Positions 17,281 to 27,238 are shown, counted from the stretch's first letter. The stretch is 42,275 nt of DNA from Caryophanales bacterium UBA3935 (GCA_002385755.1 DGED01000049.1:9742-52016); one strand, 5' to 3'. Translations and numbers: made by a program. Notes: generated from the sequence alone by a model not told the origin.

Positions 17281-18059
17281 AGCAATTCCTCGATTTCTTG
17301 TTTACTGCTCAGTTTTTCGTTTTTCTCGACCAGATCCAATAACTTCATGCTTTCAACGATATCCAATTTGCATTCAAGCAATAAATCTCTTTGTCGGAAT
17401 ACATTCTCCGGGGAATCATTCAAAACGATTTTTCCCTCGTTCATAACCATGACCCGGTCGGAATATATTGCTTCGTTTAAATTGTGAGTTATCGTAATCA
17501 ACGTTTTTTCTCTTTTCAACTGCCAGATAATCTCGTTAACTTCCTTCACGCCTTTGGGGTCGAGCATGGAAGTGGCTTCGTCAAATATAATGATATCGGG
17601 GTTGATCGCTAAAACGCCGGCAATCGCGACGCGTTGTTTTTCGCCGCCGGATAAGTTTTCCGGATTATAATGAAGAAATTTACCCATCCTAACCTTTTCG
17701 GCGTAGTAATCGATTAATTCAAGCATTTTATCCCGCGGGAACATGCGGTTTTCCATGCCGAAGGCGATATCGTCGCGTACGGTCACGCCGACAAATTGAT
17801 TATCGGGATTTTGAAAAACAATCCCGATTTTTTTCCGTATTTCATCGATGTTTTCGTCCGTTAGCGGTTGACCGTTAATCAAAATCTCGCCGCTGTCCGG
17901 CCTTAAAAGCCCGACAAGCAGTTTTGCTAGAGTCGATTTCCCGCTGCCGTTATGACCCAAAATTGACACGAACTCGCCCTTGTTTATGTTGAAAGATACA
18001 TTGTCTATGACTTTTTCGGTTTCTTTGTAAGAAAAGCTTAAATTTTCAACTTTAATCAT
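17256..18059 (-). CDS. ecfA1: ECF transporter ATP-binding protein EcfA1
   Basis: First ATPase of the ECF module, 267 aa. It shows Walker A ILGHNGSGKSTLAK, the Q-loop IVFQNPDNQFVG (the NPDNQ form typical of EcfA1), the signature LSGGEKQRVAIAG, Walker B IIIFDEATSMLDP and TITHNLNEA. The C-terminal extension (about 215-267) is the EcfA dimerisation region. It lies 17 bases downstream of the NusG-domain-II gene. Confidence 0.95.
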   Translation of the reverse strand: MIKVENLSFSYKETEKVIDNVSFNINKGEFVSILGHNGSGKSTLAKLLVGLLRPDSGEILINGQPLTDENIDEIRKKIGIVFQNPDNQFVGVTVRDDIAFGMENRMFPRDKMLELIDYYAEKVRMGKFLHYNPENLSGGEKQRVAIAGVLAINPDIIIFDEATSMLDPKGVKEVNEIIWQLKREKTLITITHNLNEAIYSDRVMVMNEGKIVLNDSPENVFRQRDLLLECKLDIVESMKLLDLVEKNEKLSSKQEIEELLWELTFRK

Positions 18060-18076
18060 TCGTTTCTCCGCTGCCG

Positions 18077-18526
18077 TTATAAAATATGAATATAATCATA
18101 AACATCATCGTAAATTAATTCCACGGTAATCCCGTTCGTGCAAATAATCGGGGTCGGAATATTTTTCGTGATTTTCATGTACATGCAACGCTTTGTCTGG
18201 CAATTGGCATGGATCATCAATATTTCCTTGTCGGTAATTTGCACGCTGTTTTCGATTCTTTTTTTATTGTCAGTTTCCACGGTTTTGGTTTCAAGAACTT
18301 TGCCGGTTCCGTCTTTCGCTGTTATCGTGAGAATTTGATCATTCGAGGCGATATCAATGGTAATGTTAATATTATCTTCAATTTTCACCGCTAAAATAAC
18401 TTCTTTGTTATAGGAAATTTGCGCGTATAGGTCGCCGGATTTATCAATATTGATAAAATAAAGCGTGTAAAATAAAAGCGCTATGAAAAAAACCGAAAGA
18501 ATTGTGACTATATCAAATTTTTTCAT
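18077..18526 (-). CDS. Membrane-anchored NusG domain II-like protein
   Basis: 149 aa from the ATG at 18526, which has a GAGG 8 bases upstream; a GTG-initiated form from 18571 has no ribosome binding site and would begin inside the promoter, so I reject it. One N-terminal membrane helix (FDIVTILSVFFIALLFYTLY, about 3-22) is followed by an exterior beta-rich domain. Its end, MIHANCQTKRCMYMKI with TPIICTNGITVEL, matches the NusG_II (DUF1312) pattern of paired Cys residues plus a third Cys before the final strand. In other Firmicutes such proteins often neighbour Gx-type transporter genes; their function is not established. Here it leads the ECF operon. Confidence 0.75.
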   Translation of the reverse strand: MKKFDIVTILSVFFIALLFYTLYFINIDKSGDLYAQISYNKEVILAVKIEDNINITIDIASNDQILTITAKDGTGKVLETKTVETDNKKRIENSVQITDKEILMIHANCQTKRCMYMKITKNIPTPIICTNGITVELIYDDVYDYIHIL

Positions 18527-18552
18527 CGCCCATGCCTCGTTTTCTTTAAGTA

Positions 18553-18581
18553 ATTGTAGCACTTTCGACACAAAAATTCAA
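18553..18581 (-). promoter_or_regulatory. Promoter of the NusG_II-ecfA1-ecfA2-ecfT-truA operon
   Basis: Minus strand: TTGAAT (18581-18576), a 17-base spacer, TACAAT (18558-18553), ending 26 bases upstream of the ATG at 18526. It lies directly downstream of the rplQ terminator. Confidence 0.7.
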
Positions 18582-18611
18582 CAATAGAACTACGGACAAG
18601 CGCTGTTTTTT

Positions 18612-18649
18612 AAAAACCTCTTAAAGTAGCGGGAATGGACTTTAAGAGG
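18612..18649 (-). terminator. Terminator of the ribosomal protein operon
   Basis: A perfect 11-base stem, cctcttaaagt (18617-18627) with actttaagagg (18639-18649), and an 11-base loop. On the minus strand it is followed by five T residues and then an A run. It begins ten bases after the rplQ stop. Confidence 0.85.
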
Positions 18650-18658
18650 CGTAGCGTT

Positions 18659-19027
18659 TTAAACAAATTCAATAATCGCCATCGGGGCGGCGTCGCCGCG
18701 CCGCGGACCGAGTTTTAACACCCGAGTATATCCCCCGTCGCGATCGCGGTAATTGGGAGCTATTTCGTCAAATAATTTCTGAATGGCGTATTGCTGTTTG
18801 TCTTCATCGACATATTCAAATCTTATGGTTTTGGCCGCGCGGATCCGCGATGACAATGTGTTGATTTTGCCTAACGTCACCATCCTGTCAGCCAGTTTCT
18901 GCACTTCTTTGGCTTTTGGAAGAGTCGTTTCTATCCGGCCGTTGATGATGAGATCGGTAACCAAATCGCGCAACAAAGCCTTGCGTTTGGCGGTATCGCG
19001 ACCTAATTTTCGATAACCTCTTGACAT
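18659..19027 (-). CDS. rplQ: 50S ribosomal protein L17
   Basis: 122 aa, bacterial length. It begins [20 protein letters not shown], lacking the usual MxH opening but with the rest of the family N-terminus, and contains [20 protein letters not shown] and the end [15 protein letters not shown]17 lies near the peptide exit tunnel. Last gene of the operon, directly before the terminator. Confidence 0.97.
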   Translation of the reverse strand: MSRGYRKLGRDTAKRKALLRDLVTDLIINGRIETTLPKAKEVQKLADRMVTLGKINTLSSRIRAAKTIRFEYVDEDKQQYAIQKLFDEIAPNYRDRDGGYTRVLKLGPRRGDAAPMAIIEFV

Positions 19028-19057
19028 ATGTATATCCTCCTTAGAAAAGTAGTTTTA

Positions 19058-20128
19058 TTAATCTTCCGCGTCTTCAGACAATTCGGACTCTTCGGGAATT
19101 TCATCCAAGTCATCGCTGGCGTTGTAATCCGTATCATACGAGCGGCGGAGGTCAAGGCCAAGCTCGTGGAGTTTTTGGATTACTTCTTTCAATGACTTGC
19201 GACCCATATTTCGGATACGCATCATTTCCTCTTCGGTCTTTTGCGTCAACTCGCCAATGGTATGAATGCCCGCTCTTTTCAAACTGTTGTAAGAACGAAC
19301 CGATAAATCCAACTCTTCGATTTTCTTTTCGAGTTTCTTGTTAGTAACTTTTTCCTCGCGCTCATACATATAGTCTTGCTCGTTTATCAACTCGTTGAGC
19401 TGGGAAATAACCTCGAAATGTTGAATCAAAAACTTTGAGGCGAGCGAAACCGCGTCCGAAGGCTGGATTCCTTTATTCGTCCATACTTCTAAAATCAGTC
19501 TTTCATAGTCGACGTTTTCATCAACGCGCGTTTTTTCCACCTCGTACCGGGCTTTCGTAATCGGCGTGTAAATTGAATCGATGGCGATGCGACTGATGAT
19601 TTGATTACCCGCTTTGTCGCGGCAAAATGCTTTGTTTTCTTCCGCCCCGACATAACCTATTCCCTTACGGGCAAAAAACCTGGCTTTAAAACGAGCGTTT
19701 TTCTCCAGGGTAACAATTACCTGCTCCGGGTTTATAATAGTGATTTCGCTGCTATGTTCCAAGTCGCCGGCGGTAATGACTCTTTCGCCGACGGCGTCGA
19801 TGGTTAACTCGTATAATTCCCCCGGTTCGTTCGGAGCAGATTTAAACAATATATCCTCGGGAATGGCAAAGATAATATTTTTTAAATTCAATATGATCTC
19901 TGTAATATCTTCCAACATCCCGGGAAGCGTCATGAATTCATGTTCAACCCCTTCGATTTCGGCGGCGACTATCGCCACCCCGGGCATGGACGACAAAAGA
20001 ACGCGCCTCAGGGCATTGCCGAGCGTTAAGCCGTAACCCCGCTCAAGCGGAGAGATAACGAATTTACCATATCCCTCATCCTTATGTTCAATCGTCGCCA
20101 GAGGTTTGATGAACTCGAATTTTTTCAT
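19058..20128 (-). CDS. rpoA: RNA polymerase alpha subunit
   Basis: Assembles RNA polymerase and contacts UP elements and activators. The N-terminal dimerisation domain (about 1-230) shows SPLERGYGLTLGNALRRVLL, and the C-terminal domain (about 265-325) shows LDLSVRSYNSLKRAGI and RNMGRKSLKEV, the DNA- and regulator-contacting helix-hairpin-helix. At 356 aa it is about 40 longer than usual: after the last helix (LHELGLDLR) comes an acidic tail of roughly 25 residues rich in Asp and Glu. Confidence 0.98.
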   Translation of the reverse strand: MKKFEFIKPLATIEHKDEGYGKFVISPLERGYGLTLGNALRRVLLSSMPGVAIVAAEIEGVEHEFMTLPGMLEDITEIILNLKNIIFAIPEDILFKSAPNEPGELYELTIDAVGERVITAGDLEHSSEITIINPEQVIVTLEKNARFKARFFARKGIGYVGAEENKAFCRDKAGNQIISRIAIDSIYTPITKARYEVEKTRVDENVDYERLILEVWTNKGIQPSDAVSLASKFLIQHFEVISQLNELINEQDYMYEREEKVTNKKLEKKIEELDLSVRSYNSLKRAGIHTIGELTQKTEEEMMRIRNMGRKSLKEVIQKLHELGLDLRRSYDTDYNASDDLDEIPEESELSEDAED

Positions 20129-20152
20129 TCGTAATCCTCCTTCAATCTTTTC

Positions 20153-20536
20153 TTAACCGCGAGGTCTTTTCGGCGGTCTGCATCCATTATGCGGAATCGG
20201 CGTTACGTCTTTTATTGCCGTTATTTCCAACCCGGCAACCTGCAATGACCTAATAGCCGCTTCCCGGCCCGGTCCCGGGCCTCTTACCGATACCTCGACT
20301 TTCTGCATGCCGTTGTCAATAGCGGCTTTAGCGCAGGCTTCGGAAGCCATTTGCGCCGCAAAGGGGGTTGATTTTTTGCTTCCCTTAAAGCCCAAAGCGC
20401 CGGCGCTGCTCTGCACGATGGCGTTTCCATTCGGATCGGTAATGGTTATAATGGTGTTATTAAAGGTGGAGTGAATATGGGCTATGCCGATTGGCACATC
20501 CTTTTTAACTTTGCGTTTTCTTGTTTTACGAGCCAT
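20153..20536 (-). CDS. rpsK: 30S ribosomal protein S11
   Basis: 127 aa. The family core [31 protein letters not shown] and [15 protein letters not shown] is intact, as is the C-terminal [14 protein letters not shown]11 forms the 30S platform. It lies between rpsM and rpoA. Confidence 0.98.
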   Translation of the reverse strand: MARKTRKRKVKKDVPIGIAHIHSTFNNTIITITDPNGNAIVQSSAGALGFKGSKKSTPFAAQMASEACAKAAIDNGMQKVEVSVRGPGPGREAAIRSLQVAGLEITAIKDVTPIPHNGCRPPKRPRG

Positions 20537-20555
20537 TATTTCATTCTCCTTCTAG

Positions 20556-20921
20556 TTATTTTTTCTTATTAGCCACGGTCTTGGCTTTGCCTTTTCTCGT
20601 TCTGGCATTACATCTCGTATTTTGCCCTCTAACCGGCAATCCCCGGCGATGGCGAATACCGCGATAGCAACCAATTTCCATCAGCCTTTTTATGTTTAAA
20701 GCGACATCCCGCCGCAAATCGCCCTCCACTTTGTAGTTGGCGATTTCGCGCCTAATAGCGGCAAGTTCATCCTCGGTTAAATCCCTGACGCGCTTGCTTC
20801 CTTCGACGCCGGCATTCACGAGAATCTTCTTGGCCGTCGGTCTTCCGATTCCGTAAATATATGTGAGCGATATTTCGACGTGTTTATCGCGGGGAATATC
20901 AACACCTGCTATTCGTGCCAT
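20556..20921 (-). CDS. rpsM: 30S ribosomal protein S13
   Basis: 121 aa, normal length. [20 protein letters not shown] opens the protein; [11 protein letters not shown] is the helix-hairpin-helix, and [21 protein letters not shown] is the tRNA-facing tail region. It sits in the 30S head. Confidence 0.98.
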   Translation of the reverse strand: MARIAGVDIPRDKHVEISLTYIYGIGRPTAKKILVNAGVEGSKRVRDLTEDELAAIRREIANYKVEGDLRRDVALNIKRLMEIGCYRGIRHRRGLPVRGQNTRCNARTRKGKAKTVANKKK

Positions 20922-20938
20922 TAAGTTCGCACCTCCTA

Positions 20939-21052
20939 TTATCCTTGTCTTTGTTTGTGTCTGGGGTTTTCACAAATAACCACTACTTTGCCTTTTCGTT
21001 TAATAACCTTGCATTTATCACAAATGGGTTTTACAGACGGTCTTACCTTCAT
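20939..21052 (-). CDS. rpmJ: 50S ribosomal protein L36 (zinc-type)
   Basis: A 37-residue gene found by translating the gap between infA and rpsM. It reads [20 protein letters not shown] and continues to a Gly37 stop. The zinc ligands Cys11, Cys14, Cys27 and His32 are all present, so this is the C+ form. The ATG at 21052 is chosen because AAGGAGG lies 6 bases upstream; another ATG at 21058 touches the Shine-Dalgarno. Confidence 0.97.
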   Translation of the reverse strand: MKVRPSVKPICDKCKVIKRKGKVVVICENPRHKQRQG

Positions 21053-21072
21053 TTTCATCCTCCTTTTGGATA

Positions 21073-21291
21073 TCACTTATGGCGATAAGTAATGCGACCG
21101 CGTGTTAAATCATACGGGGATAATTCGACAGTAACTTTATCGCCCGGCAGGATGGTTATATAATGCATCCTGATCTTACCTGAAACATGGGCTATTATTT
21201 GATAGCCGTTGTCTAATTTGACTTTAAAAATCGCATTAGGCAGCGCGTCAGTTACTACTCCTCGTAATTCTATGACTTCACTTTTTGACAT
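21073..21291 (-). CDS. infA: Translation initiation factor IF-1
   Basis: 72 aa, the exact family length. A single S1-like OB-fold: [37 protein letters not shown] and [18 protein letters not shown]. Binds the 30S A site during initiation. The ATG directly follows the TAG stop of map, with GGAGG 8 bases upstream. Confidence 0.98.
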   Translation of the reverse strand: MSKSEVIELRGVVTDALPNAIFKVKLDNGYQIIAHVSGKIRMHYITILPGDKVTVELSPYDLTRGRITYRHK

Positions 21292-22047
21292 CTACTGTCC
21301 CTCCTTTGTTAAAATGGTATATCCTTCTTCGGTAATAACAATTGTGTGCTCGAAATGGGCACTATCGGCGCCGTCCTCGGTTACCGTAGTCCAATTGTCA
21401 ACGAGAATTCGGACATCAGAGGAACCAACATTGACCATTGGTTCAATCGCTAAGGTCATACCTGGTTTCAATATCGGACCGTACCCGGGCAATCCGAAAT
21501 TGGGGATTACCGGTTTTTCGTGAAGGCTGCTCCCGATACCGTGACCAGTGAAGTCTTTTACAACACTATATCCGCGTTCAGTCACATACTTTTCTATCGC
21601 GTGCGAGATATCGGATAAATGTTTATATGGTTTTGCGTGTTCAAGTCCGACATATAAAGATTCTTCGGTTACTCGAAGCAATTCCTGGCGTTTGGGACTG
21701 ATTATCCCGACGCCGTACGTATAGGCGCAATCGCCGTGATAACCTTTATAACATACACCGATATCAATCGCAATAATATCGCCACTTTTTAGTTTTGTTT
21801 TCTTGCTTGGAATTCCATGAATAACGACATTATTGACGGAAGCGCAAATTGATGCCGGATAACCGTTGTATCCCTTAAAGGAAGGGGTGGCTCCGCATTC
21901 GATTATGACTTCCTCGGCAATTTTGTCAAGTTGATAAGTGGTTATTCCCGGGGCGAGCGCTTCTTTTATTTTGCGCTGCGCCAACGCGCAGATGCGCCCC
22001 GCCTCTCTCATCAGCTCTATTTCCCGATTGCTTTTAATCGTTATCAT
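21292..22047 (-). CDS. map: Methionine aminopeptidase type I
   Basis: Removes the initiator Met from nascent proteins. All five metal ligands are visible (numbering from the chosen start): Asp95 in [11 protein letters not shown], Asp106 in HGDCAYT, His169 in FTGHGIG, Glu202 in LAIEPM and Glu233 in HFEHT. 251 aa. The ATG at 22047 has GGAGG 5 bases upstream; an in-frame start at 22071 would add eight residues without support. It begins 14 bases inside the end of adk. Confidence 0.97.
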   Translation of the reverse strand: MITIKSNREIELMREAGRICALAQRKIKEALAPGITTYQLDKIAEEVIIECGATPSFKGYNGYPASICASVNNVVIHGIPSKKTKLKSGDIIAIDIGVCYKGYHGDCAYTYGVGIISPKRQELLRVTEESLYVGLEHAKPYKHLSDISHAIEKYVTERGYSVVKDFTGHGIGSSLHEKPVIPNFGLPGYGPILKPGMTLAIEPMVNVGSSDVRILVDNWTTVTEDGADSAHFEHTIVITEEGYTILTKEGQ

Positions 22048-22693
22048 TAAATCCTCCAAGCGCTTTTTCAACTTCTTTTATATTATCGGCGACGGTGCCC
22101 TCCGCGTCGACATCGCGCAGCAGGCCGCGCCGGCGATAATATTCAAGCAAAGGTTCGGTTTGCTCCCGGTATATTTTCAAACGACGCGCTACGGTCTCGC
22201 GGTTGTCATCGAGCCGCTGAAACAACGCCGCGCCGCAATTATCGCAAATATCATCTACCGCTGGTTTGATGTTAGTAGTGTGATATAACGCCCCACAATT
22301 ACTGCATATTCTCCGTCCGGTTATGCGTTCGATTATTGTTTCGTCATCGGCCGTGAGATTCAATACCACATCGATCTTCCATTGTTTTTCTTCCAAAATA
22401 TCGTCTAAAGCTTGCGCTTGCGGTATTGTCCGGGGGAACCCGTCCAAGAGAAAACCTTCTTTATATTCGCTTTTTTTTAGCGTTTCCTTAACCAAATCCA
22501 CCGTAACGGCGTCGGGAACCAATTCCCCGCGATCAAGATAACCTTTCGCCAATGCGCCGAGCGAGTTCATCCTGGCTATCGCCTCGCGGTAAAGTTCCCC
22601 GGTTGAGATATGAGAAATATTATAAGTTTTTTTGATATAGGCGGCCATCGTTCCTTTGCCGACTCCCGGCGGCCCCATAATCAACAAACGCAT
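22034..22693 (-). CDS. adk: Adenylate kinase (zinc-binding lid)
   Basis: Interconverts ATP + AMP and 2 ADP. P-loop [11 protein letters not shown] (about 6-16); [16 protein letters not shown] is the AMP-binding region. The long-form lid carries CSNCG and CDNCG, four Cys residues for a structural zinc as in Gram-positive enzymes. 219 aa. It lies between secY and map, the conserved Bacillus arrangement. Confidence 0.97.
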   Translation of the reverse strand: MRLLIMGPPGVGKGTMAAYIKKTYNISHISTGELYREAIARMNSLGALAKGYLDRGELVPDAVTVDLVKETLKKSEYKEGFLLDGFPRTIPQAQALDDILEEKQWKIDVVLNLTADDETIIERITGRRICSNCGALYHTTNIKPAVDDICDNCGAALFQRLDDNRETVARRLKIYREQTEPLLEYYRRRGLLRDVDAEGTVADNIKEVEKALGGFNDND

Positions 22694-22702
22694 ATGCCCT
22701 CT

Positions 22703-23971
22703 TTAATCGATAAACCCGCGATATTGTTTTTCCTGCGCCGTCGTTTTAATCTGTTTTGCGGTTTCAATCGCGACGCCGACAACGATAATTAAACTTGTTC
22801 CGCCAATTCTAACCGATTCAGGCAAATCAAACACAAAGGAAATGATTATCGGTAACGAAGCGACCAAAGCCAAATAGGTGGCGCCGACGATCGTTATTTT
22901 GAACAATACCCGCGACAGATAAGATGCGGTTTCCGCTCCCGGTCTAATACCGGGGATATAAGCGTTTTGTTTTTGTAAATTTTCCGCCACTTTTTCCGGG
23001 TTCATCTGTAGGAAAGAGTAGAAGAAAGTAAAGAGATAAATCAACACGATATACAACACAAAACCAATCGGCTGGGTATAATCAAATATTTGCCCGATCC
23101 AATAAATCACATTATTCATATCTAAAAACCTAACGATTGTGGCCGGTAAGCTCATCAAGGTGCTTGCGAAAATAACGGGGATAACCGAAGCGACATTAAG
23201 TTTGATAGGAACGTGCGATTCGCTGCGACCCCGGAAAGCGGCCGCTGCTGGTCTGTTGGCATATTGAATCGGTATTTTCCTTACCGCCGACTCCATGAAT
23301 ACGACGCCGATAATAATAACTATCAAAAGAAGCAATATCCCGAAGAAAACGAAGATATCGCCGACCGAGCCGTTTTCTTTTGTAATATACGTGCCGATCA
23401 ACTGTTGTATCATGAGGGGGAAACCGGCGACGATACCGGCGACGATAAACATCGATGTCCCGTTACCGATTCCTTTCGCCGTGATTTTTTCCGCCATCCA
23501 TAATATAAAGGCGGTTCCGGCCGTCATGACCAACGCCAAATAAACATAGGTAAAGGCGGTGGCGTCGACGCCCAGTTCAAAGATATCGCCGTAATAGGCG
23601 ACGATTCCGAGAGAAACCGTCAATGCCTGGATAAAGGCGAGAGCCAAAGCCAAATATCTTGTCAGTTGGTTTAGCTTCTTTCTTCCGACTTCGCCTTCCT
23701 CGGCCCATTCCTTCAAAGTCGGGACAATATCCATCTGCAAAAGCTGGATAACGATTGACGCCGTGATATACGGTGAAATTCCCAAAGCGACGATCGAGTA
23801 ATTGGAAAGGGCGCCGCCGCTGAAAATATCTAGAAACCCGAACAAGGATACTTCGGAGCTTAGCAATTCGCGGTCAATCATAGGTAATTGGACATGATAG
23901 GCTAGACGCCATACCAAAAGTATTAAAGCCGTATACAAAAACATTTTAATTATTTTTTTGTATTTAGCCAC
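22703..23971 (-). CDS. secY: Preprotein translocase subunit SecY
   Basis: Central pore of the Sec translocon. 422 aa with ten hydrophobic segments; FLDIFSGGALSNYSIVALGI and SPYITASIVIQLLQMDIV form the plug and second helix, and PGIRPGAETASYLSRVL lies in the cytosolic loop. It starts with GTG at 23971, immediately after the rplO stop, with GAGGTGG five bases upstream. Confidence 0.98.
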   Translation of the reverse strand: MAKYKKIIKMFLYTALILLVWRLAYHVQLPMIDRELLSSEVSLFGFLDIFSGGALSNYSIVALGISPYITASIVIQLLQMDIVPTLKEWAEEGEVGRKKLNQLTRYLALALAFIQALTVSLGIVAYYGDIFELGVDATAFTYVYLALVMTAGTAFILWMAEKITAKGIGNGTSMFIVAGIVAGFPLMIQQLIGTYITKENGSVGDIFVFFGILLLLIVIIIGVVFMESAVRKIPIQYANRPAAAAFRGRSESHVPIKLNVASVIPVIFASTLMSLPATIVRFLDMNNVIYWIGQIFDYTQPIGFVLYIVLIYLFTFFYSFLQMNPEKVAENLQKQNAYIPGIRPGAETASYLSRVLFKITIVGATYLALVASLPIIISFVFDLPESVRIGGTSLIIVVGVAIETAKQIKTTAQEKQYRGFID

Positions 23972-24412
23972 TTATACCACCTCGATTTTCCCGCCGGCGT
24001 CGATTATCCTTTTCTCAGCAGTCTTCGTAAACTTGTTAGCTACGACAGTTAATTTCACGTTTAATTCCCCGTCGCCAAGAATCTTGATTAAACCGTGATT
24101 CTTTTTAACCAGGCCCGCTTTGACAAGCTCATCGGGATTGACTAAAGCGCCTTCGGGGAAAATATTTAGTTGTTTTACATTAACAATATCATATTCAACG
24201 CGATTGATATTGGTAAATCCTCGTTTCGGCAAACGTTTGAAAAGAGGCGTTTGGCCGCCTTCAAAACCCGGCCTAACTCCGCCGCCGCTACGGGCGTTCT
24301 GACCTTTATGACCTCTACCGCTGGTTTTCCCGTGACCGCTGCCGGTGCCGCGACCGACGCGCTTGCGATCTACGCGGGATCCGGGTAATGGTTGCAATGT
24401 ATGTAATTTCAT
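23972..24412 (-). CDS. rplO: 50S ribosomal protein L15
   Basis: 146 aa from the ATG at 24412 (AGGAGG 6 bases upstream; an extended reading from 24436 is not supported). [20 protein letters not shown], then the flexible Gly/Arg-rich arm with [20 protein letters not shown], and [10 protein letters not shown]. The arm penetrates 23S rRNA. Confidence 0.97.
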   Translation of the reverse strand: MKLHTLQPLPGSRVDRKRVGRGTGSGHGKTSGRGHKGQNARSGGGVRPGFEGGQTPLFKRLPKRGFTNINRVEYDIVNVKQLNIFPEGALVNPDELVKAGLVKKNHGLIKILGDGELNVKLTVVANKFTKTAEKRIIDAGGKIEVV

Positions 24413-24422
24413 GGATTTCCTC

Positions 24423-24605
24423 CTATAATATTTCAACTAAATGATTAACTGTGGCAATCATTCCGCGAATAGCTTCGTTATCGGGCTTTTTTACAACTTG
24501 ATTAATTTTCGTAAGACCCAATGCTTTCAGCGTTTTTGCTTGCTTGGGTTTAGTTCCGATATCGCTTTTTATCAGTTTGATTTCGATCATTTTTTTCTTA
24601 GCCAT
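24423..24605 (-). CDS. rpmD: 50S ribosomal protein L30
   Basis: 60 aa from the ATG at 24605, one base after the rpsE stop; upstream in-frame codons belong to rpsE sequence. [20 protein letters not shown] and [20 protein letters not shown] are family blocks. Its position between rpsE and rplO is canonical. Confidence 0.95.
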   Translation of the reverse strand: MAKKKMIEIKLIKSDIGTKPKQAKTLKALGLTKINQVVKKPDNEAIRGMIATVNHLVEIL

Positions 24606-24606
24606 A

Positions 24607-25125
24607 CTATCCCTCGATCTCCTCAGGTTTTTTGTTTCTAATCGCGGCCACTTCTTCAAGGGTGCGTAGTTGTTTCAAACCCTCGACCGTGGCTCTGACG
24701 ACATTGATCGGCGTGTTAGAACCCAAAGATTTGGAAAGGATATTTTCAATTCCCGCTAGCTCAATAACGGCGCGGACAGGCCCGCCGGCGATAACGCCGG
24801 TACCTTCGATCGCCGGTTTCAGCAGCACGCGTCCGGCTCCGTATTTGCCGACTATTTCGTGGGGAATGGTATTATTGACAATCGGTACCTCGATGAAATT
24901 TTTCTTGGCGTCTTCGATCGCCTTTTTAATGGCGTCGGGTATTTCGATCGCTTTGCCGGTTCCCACGCCGACTTTGCCTTTACGGTCGCCGACAACCGCG
25001 ACGACGCTGAAACGATAACGGCGGCCGCCTTTGACGACTTTCGCGATATGATTAATGCTGACTACGCGTTCTTCAAATTGCTTTTCAGCACCATGAAAAT
25101 CTCTTCTTTGTCTTTTGCCTTGCAT
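24607..25125 (-). CDS. rpsE: 30S ribosomal protein S5
   Basis: 172 aa. [20 protein letters not shown] is the N-terminal dsRNA-binding region, [14 protein letters not shown] the decoding-fidelity loop, and [20 protein letters not shown] the second domain. The N-terminus ([16 protein letters not shown]) is short and basic. Confidence 0.97.
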   Translation of the reverse strand: MQGKRQRRDFHGAEKQFEERVVSINHIAKVVKGGRRYRFSVVAVVGDRKGKVGVGTGKAIEIPDAIKKAIEDAKKNFIEVPIVNNTIPHEIVGKYGAGRVLLKPAIEGTGVIAGGPVRAVIELAGIENILSKSLGSNTPINVVRATVEGLKQLRTLEEVAAIRNKKPEEIEG

Positions 25126-25136
25126 TCGATTTCCTC

Positions 25137-25499
25137 CTAAAACTTCAACCCTGCGGCGCGGGCAGATTCGGCCAAAGCCTTTACTCTGCCGTGATATAAA
25201 TAACCGCCGCGGTCAAATACAACCTTCTCAATTTTCTTGGCGAGAGCTCTTTTCGCTATCAGTTCGCCGACCTGTTTGGCCGCCTCGATATTCGAACCGT
25301 TCTCGAGTTTCAATTCTTTATCTATACTCGATGCGCTGACTAACGTTTCGCTTTTTTCATCATCTATGATCTGGGCATATATATGCGCGTTTGATCTAAA
25401 GACGTTCAAACGAGGTACAGAAGACGTTCCTTTGATGCGGTTTCTGATTCGCTTGTGGCGAATTAACCGCGCCTCATTGCGAGATCTTTTCTTAATCAC
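25137..25499 (-). CDS. rplR: 50S ribosomal protein L18
   Basis: 120 aa. [20 protein letters not shown] and [14 protein letters not shown], then [20 protein letters not shown] near the end. Binds 5S rRNA with L5. Positioned between rplF and rpsE. Confidence 0.97.
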   Translation of the reverse strand: MIKKRSRNEARLIRHKRIRNRIKGTSSVPRLNVFRSNAHIYAQIIDDEKSETLVSASSIDKELKLENGSNIEAAKQVGELIAKRALAKKIEKVVFDRGGYLYHGRVKALAESARAAGLKF

Positions 25500-25517
25500 T
25501 TTTTCGTCTCCTTTCTC

Positions 25518-26054
25518 TTATGCTTTCTTTCCTTCTTTTTGCCTGATGGTTTCGCCTTTATAACGGATACCCTTGCCTAAGTAGGGTTCGGGTTTTCTAA
25601 TTTTCCTAATATCGGCGGCGAATTGGCCAACCAATTGTTTATCGATGCCGCGAACGATAATTTCCGTGGGATTAGGCACTTCAACCTCAAGGCCGGAAGG
25701 AATTTCTAAAACTGCCGGTTTCGCGTACCCGGCGTTTATCTCCAGTGTCTTGCCTTTAAGAGCGGCCCGATATCCGGTGCCGTGTATTTCCAAAGTCTTG
25801 GAAAAACCTTTCGTTACCCCTTCGATCATGTTGTTAAGCAATGATCTCGTCGTCCCGTGCAGGGATTTATGTATTTTAGCCTCGCTCGGGCTGGTAACTT
25901 GAACATGATTGTCGATGATCTCAATTTTCATAATTTTCGGGAAATCGTAAGTCAATTCTCCCTTGGGGCCGCGGACAACCACGTTGTTTTTATCGTTTAC
26001 TGAAATACTTACTCCATCGGCAACAGGTATTAATTTTTTTCCAACTCGTGACAT
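25518..26054 (-). CDS. rplF: 50S ribosomal protein L6
   Basis: 178 aa from the ATG at 26054 (AAGGAGG 6 bases upstream; an earlier in-frame start at 26075 overlaps rpsH and lacks a site). MSRVGKKLIPVADGVSISV, LEIHGTGYRAALKGKTLEIN and KIRKPEPYLGKGIRYKGE are diagnostic. Sits near the factor-binding centre. Confidence 0.97.
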   Translation of the reverse strand: MSRVGKKLIPVADGVSISVNDKNNVVVRGPKGELTYDFPKIMKIEIIDNHVQVTSPSEAKIHKSLHGTTRSLLNNMIEGVTKGFSKTLEIHGTGYRAALKGKTLEINAGYAKPAVLEIPSGLEVEVPNPTEIIVRGIDKQLVGQFAADIRKIRKPEPYLGKGIRYKGETIRQKEGKKA

Positions 26055-26068
26055 AGTATTCCTCCTTA

Positions 26069-26467
26069 CTACCAAACGAAAGCTATGACTTCGCCGCCGA
26101 CGTTTTGTTGGCGCGCTTCCCTGTCAGTCATAACTCCTTTGGGTGTGGAAACGATGGCTATTCCCAAACCGTTTAATACTTTGGGCACCTCGTTCGCTTT
26201 CACGTAAAGCCTGAGTCCCGGCTTGGAAATACGTTTAATCCCCTTGATTACCCGCTCTTTCCTGTCGGTATATTTCATCGTTACCTTCAGGATGCCCTGT
26301 TTATCGTTGGGAATAAACTCGACATCGTATATATATCCTTCTCTTTTAATAACCTTCAATATTTCATGTTTTAATTTAGATGCTGGAATCTCGACATATT
26401 CATGCTTCATTTGATTTGCATTGCGAATACGAGTAAGCATATCAGCAATTGGATCAGTCATTACCAT
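26069..26467 (-). CDS. rpsH: 30S ribosomal protein S8
   Basis: 132 aa, [18 protein letters not shown], the same opening as the Bacillus protein. [38 protein letters not shown] and GGEVIAFVW follow. AGGAGG lies 7 bases before the ATG. In other bacteria S8 also represses the spc operon by binding its mRNA; no such site was evaluated here. Confidence 0.98.
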   Translation of the reverse strand: MVMTDPIADMLTRIRNANQMKHEYVEIPASKLKHEILKVIKREGYIYDVEFIPNDKQGILKVTMKYTDRKERVIKGIKRISKPGLRLYVKANEVPKVLNGLGIAIVSTPKGVMTDREARQQNVGGEVIAFVW

Positions 26468-26491
26468 TAAATGGCCTCCTTCCGATTTATT

Positions 26492-26677
26492 TTACCAACT
26501 GGCCTTAGTAACGCCCGGGATTTGACCCTTATGCGCTAACTCCCTAAAGCATATGCGGCATAGTTTAAATTTACGATAAACGGCATGCGGCCTTCCGCAA
26601 CGCTCGCATCGGGTATATTGTCTAACCTTAAATTTAGGTTTGCGTTTATTTCTTACTATCATTGATTTTTTAGCCAT
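26492..26677 (-). CDS. rpsN: 30S ribosomal protein S14, zinc type
   Basis: 61 aa, the short C+ form (rpsN1/type Z). Zinc ligands Cys24, Cys27, Cys40 and Cys43 lie in [20 protein letters not shown] plus the following Cys. It ends [11 protein letters not shown], the standard terminus. Confidence 0.98.
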   Translation of the reverse strand: MAKKSMIVRNKRKPKFKVRQYTRCERCGRPHAVYRKFKLCRICFRELAHKGQIPGVTKASW

Positions 26678-26692
26678 AGTATACTCCTTTGC

Positions 26693-27238
26693 TTACTTTC
26701 TAAACGGCATTCCGAGAAGGTGGAGTAATTCCCGGCCTTCTTCGTCGGTTTTTGCGGTAGTGACAATAACAATGTCCATGCCTCTGATTTTTACCACTTT
26801 ATCGTAATTAATTTCGGGAAAGATCAATTGTTCCCTAATTCCGATCGTGTAATTACCCCGACCGTCAAAAGAGTTTTTGCTTAGGCCGCGGAAATCGCGT
26901 ACCCGGGGCAACGCGACGGAAATTAGTTTATCAAAGAAATCATACATTCTTTCACCGCGCAAAGTTACCTTGCAACCGATTGCCGCGCCAGCTCTTAACT
27001 TAAATGCCGCGATTGATTTTTTCGCTTTGGTTATAATCGGTTTTTGCCCGGTAATCTGCGTTAAATCATCAACGGCGGCATCGAGCAATTTCGAATTGTG
27101 AATGGCATCGCCAACCCCCATATTAACGATAATTTTTTCGATTTTCGGCGTCTCCATTATCGATTTATATGAGAATTTTTTCATTAATGCCGGCCTGACT
27201 TTATCAATATATTCTTTTTGTACACGATTCATATCCAT
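26693..27238 (-). CDS. rplE: 50S ribosomal protein L5
   Basis: 181 aa. [40 protein letters not shown] and [20 protein letters not shown] match the family. Binds 5S rRNA and contacts the P-site tRNA. Confidence 0.98.
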   Translation of the reverse strand: MDMNRVQKEYIDKVRPALMKKFSYKSIMETPKIEKIIVNMGVGDAIHNSKLLDAAVDDLTQITGQKPIITKAKKSIAAFKLRAGAAIGCKVTLRGERMYDFFDKLISVALPRVRDFRGLSKNSFDGRGNYTIGIREQLIFPEINYDKVVKIRGMDIVIVTTAKTDEEGRELLHLLGMPFRK

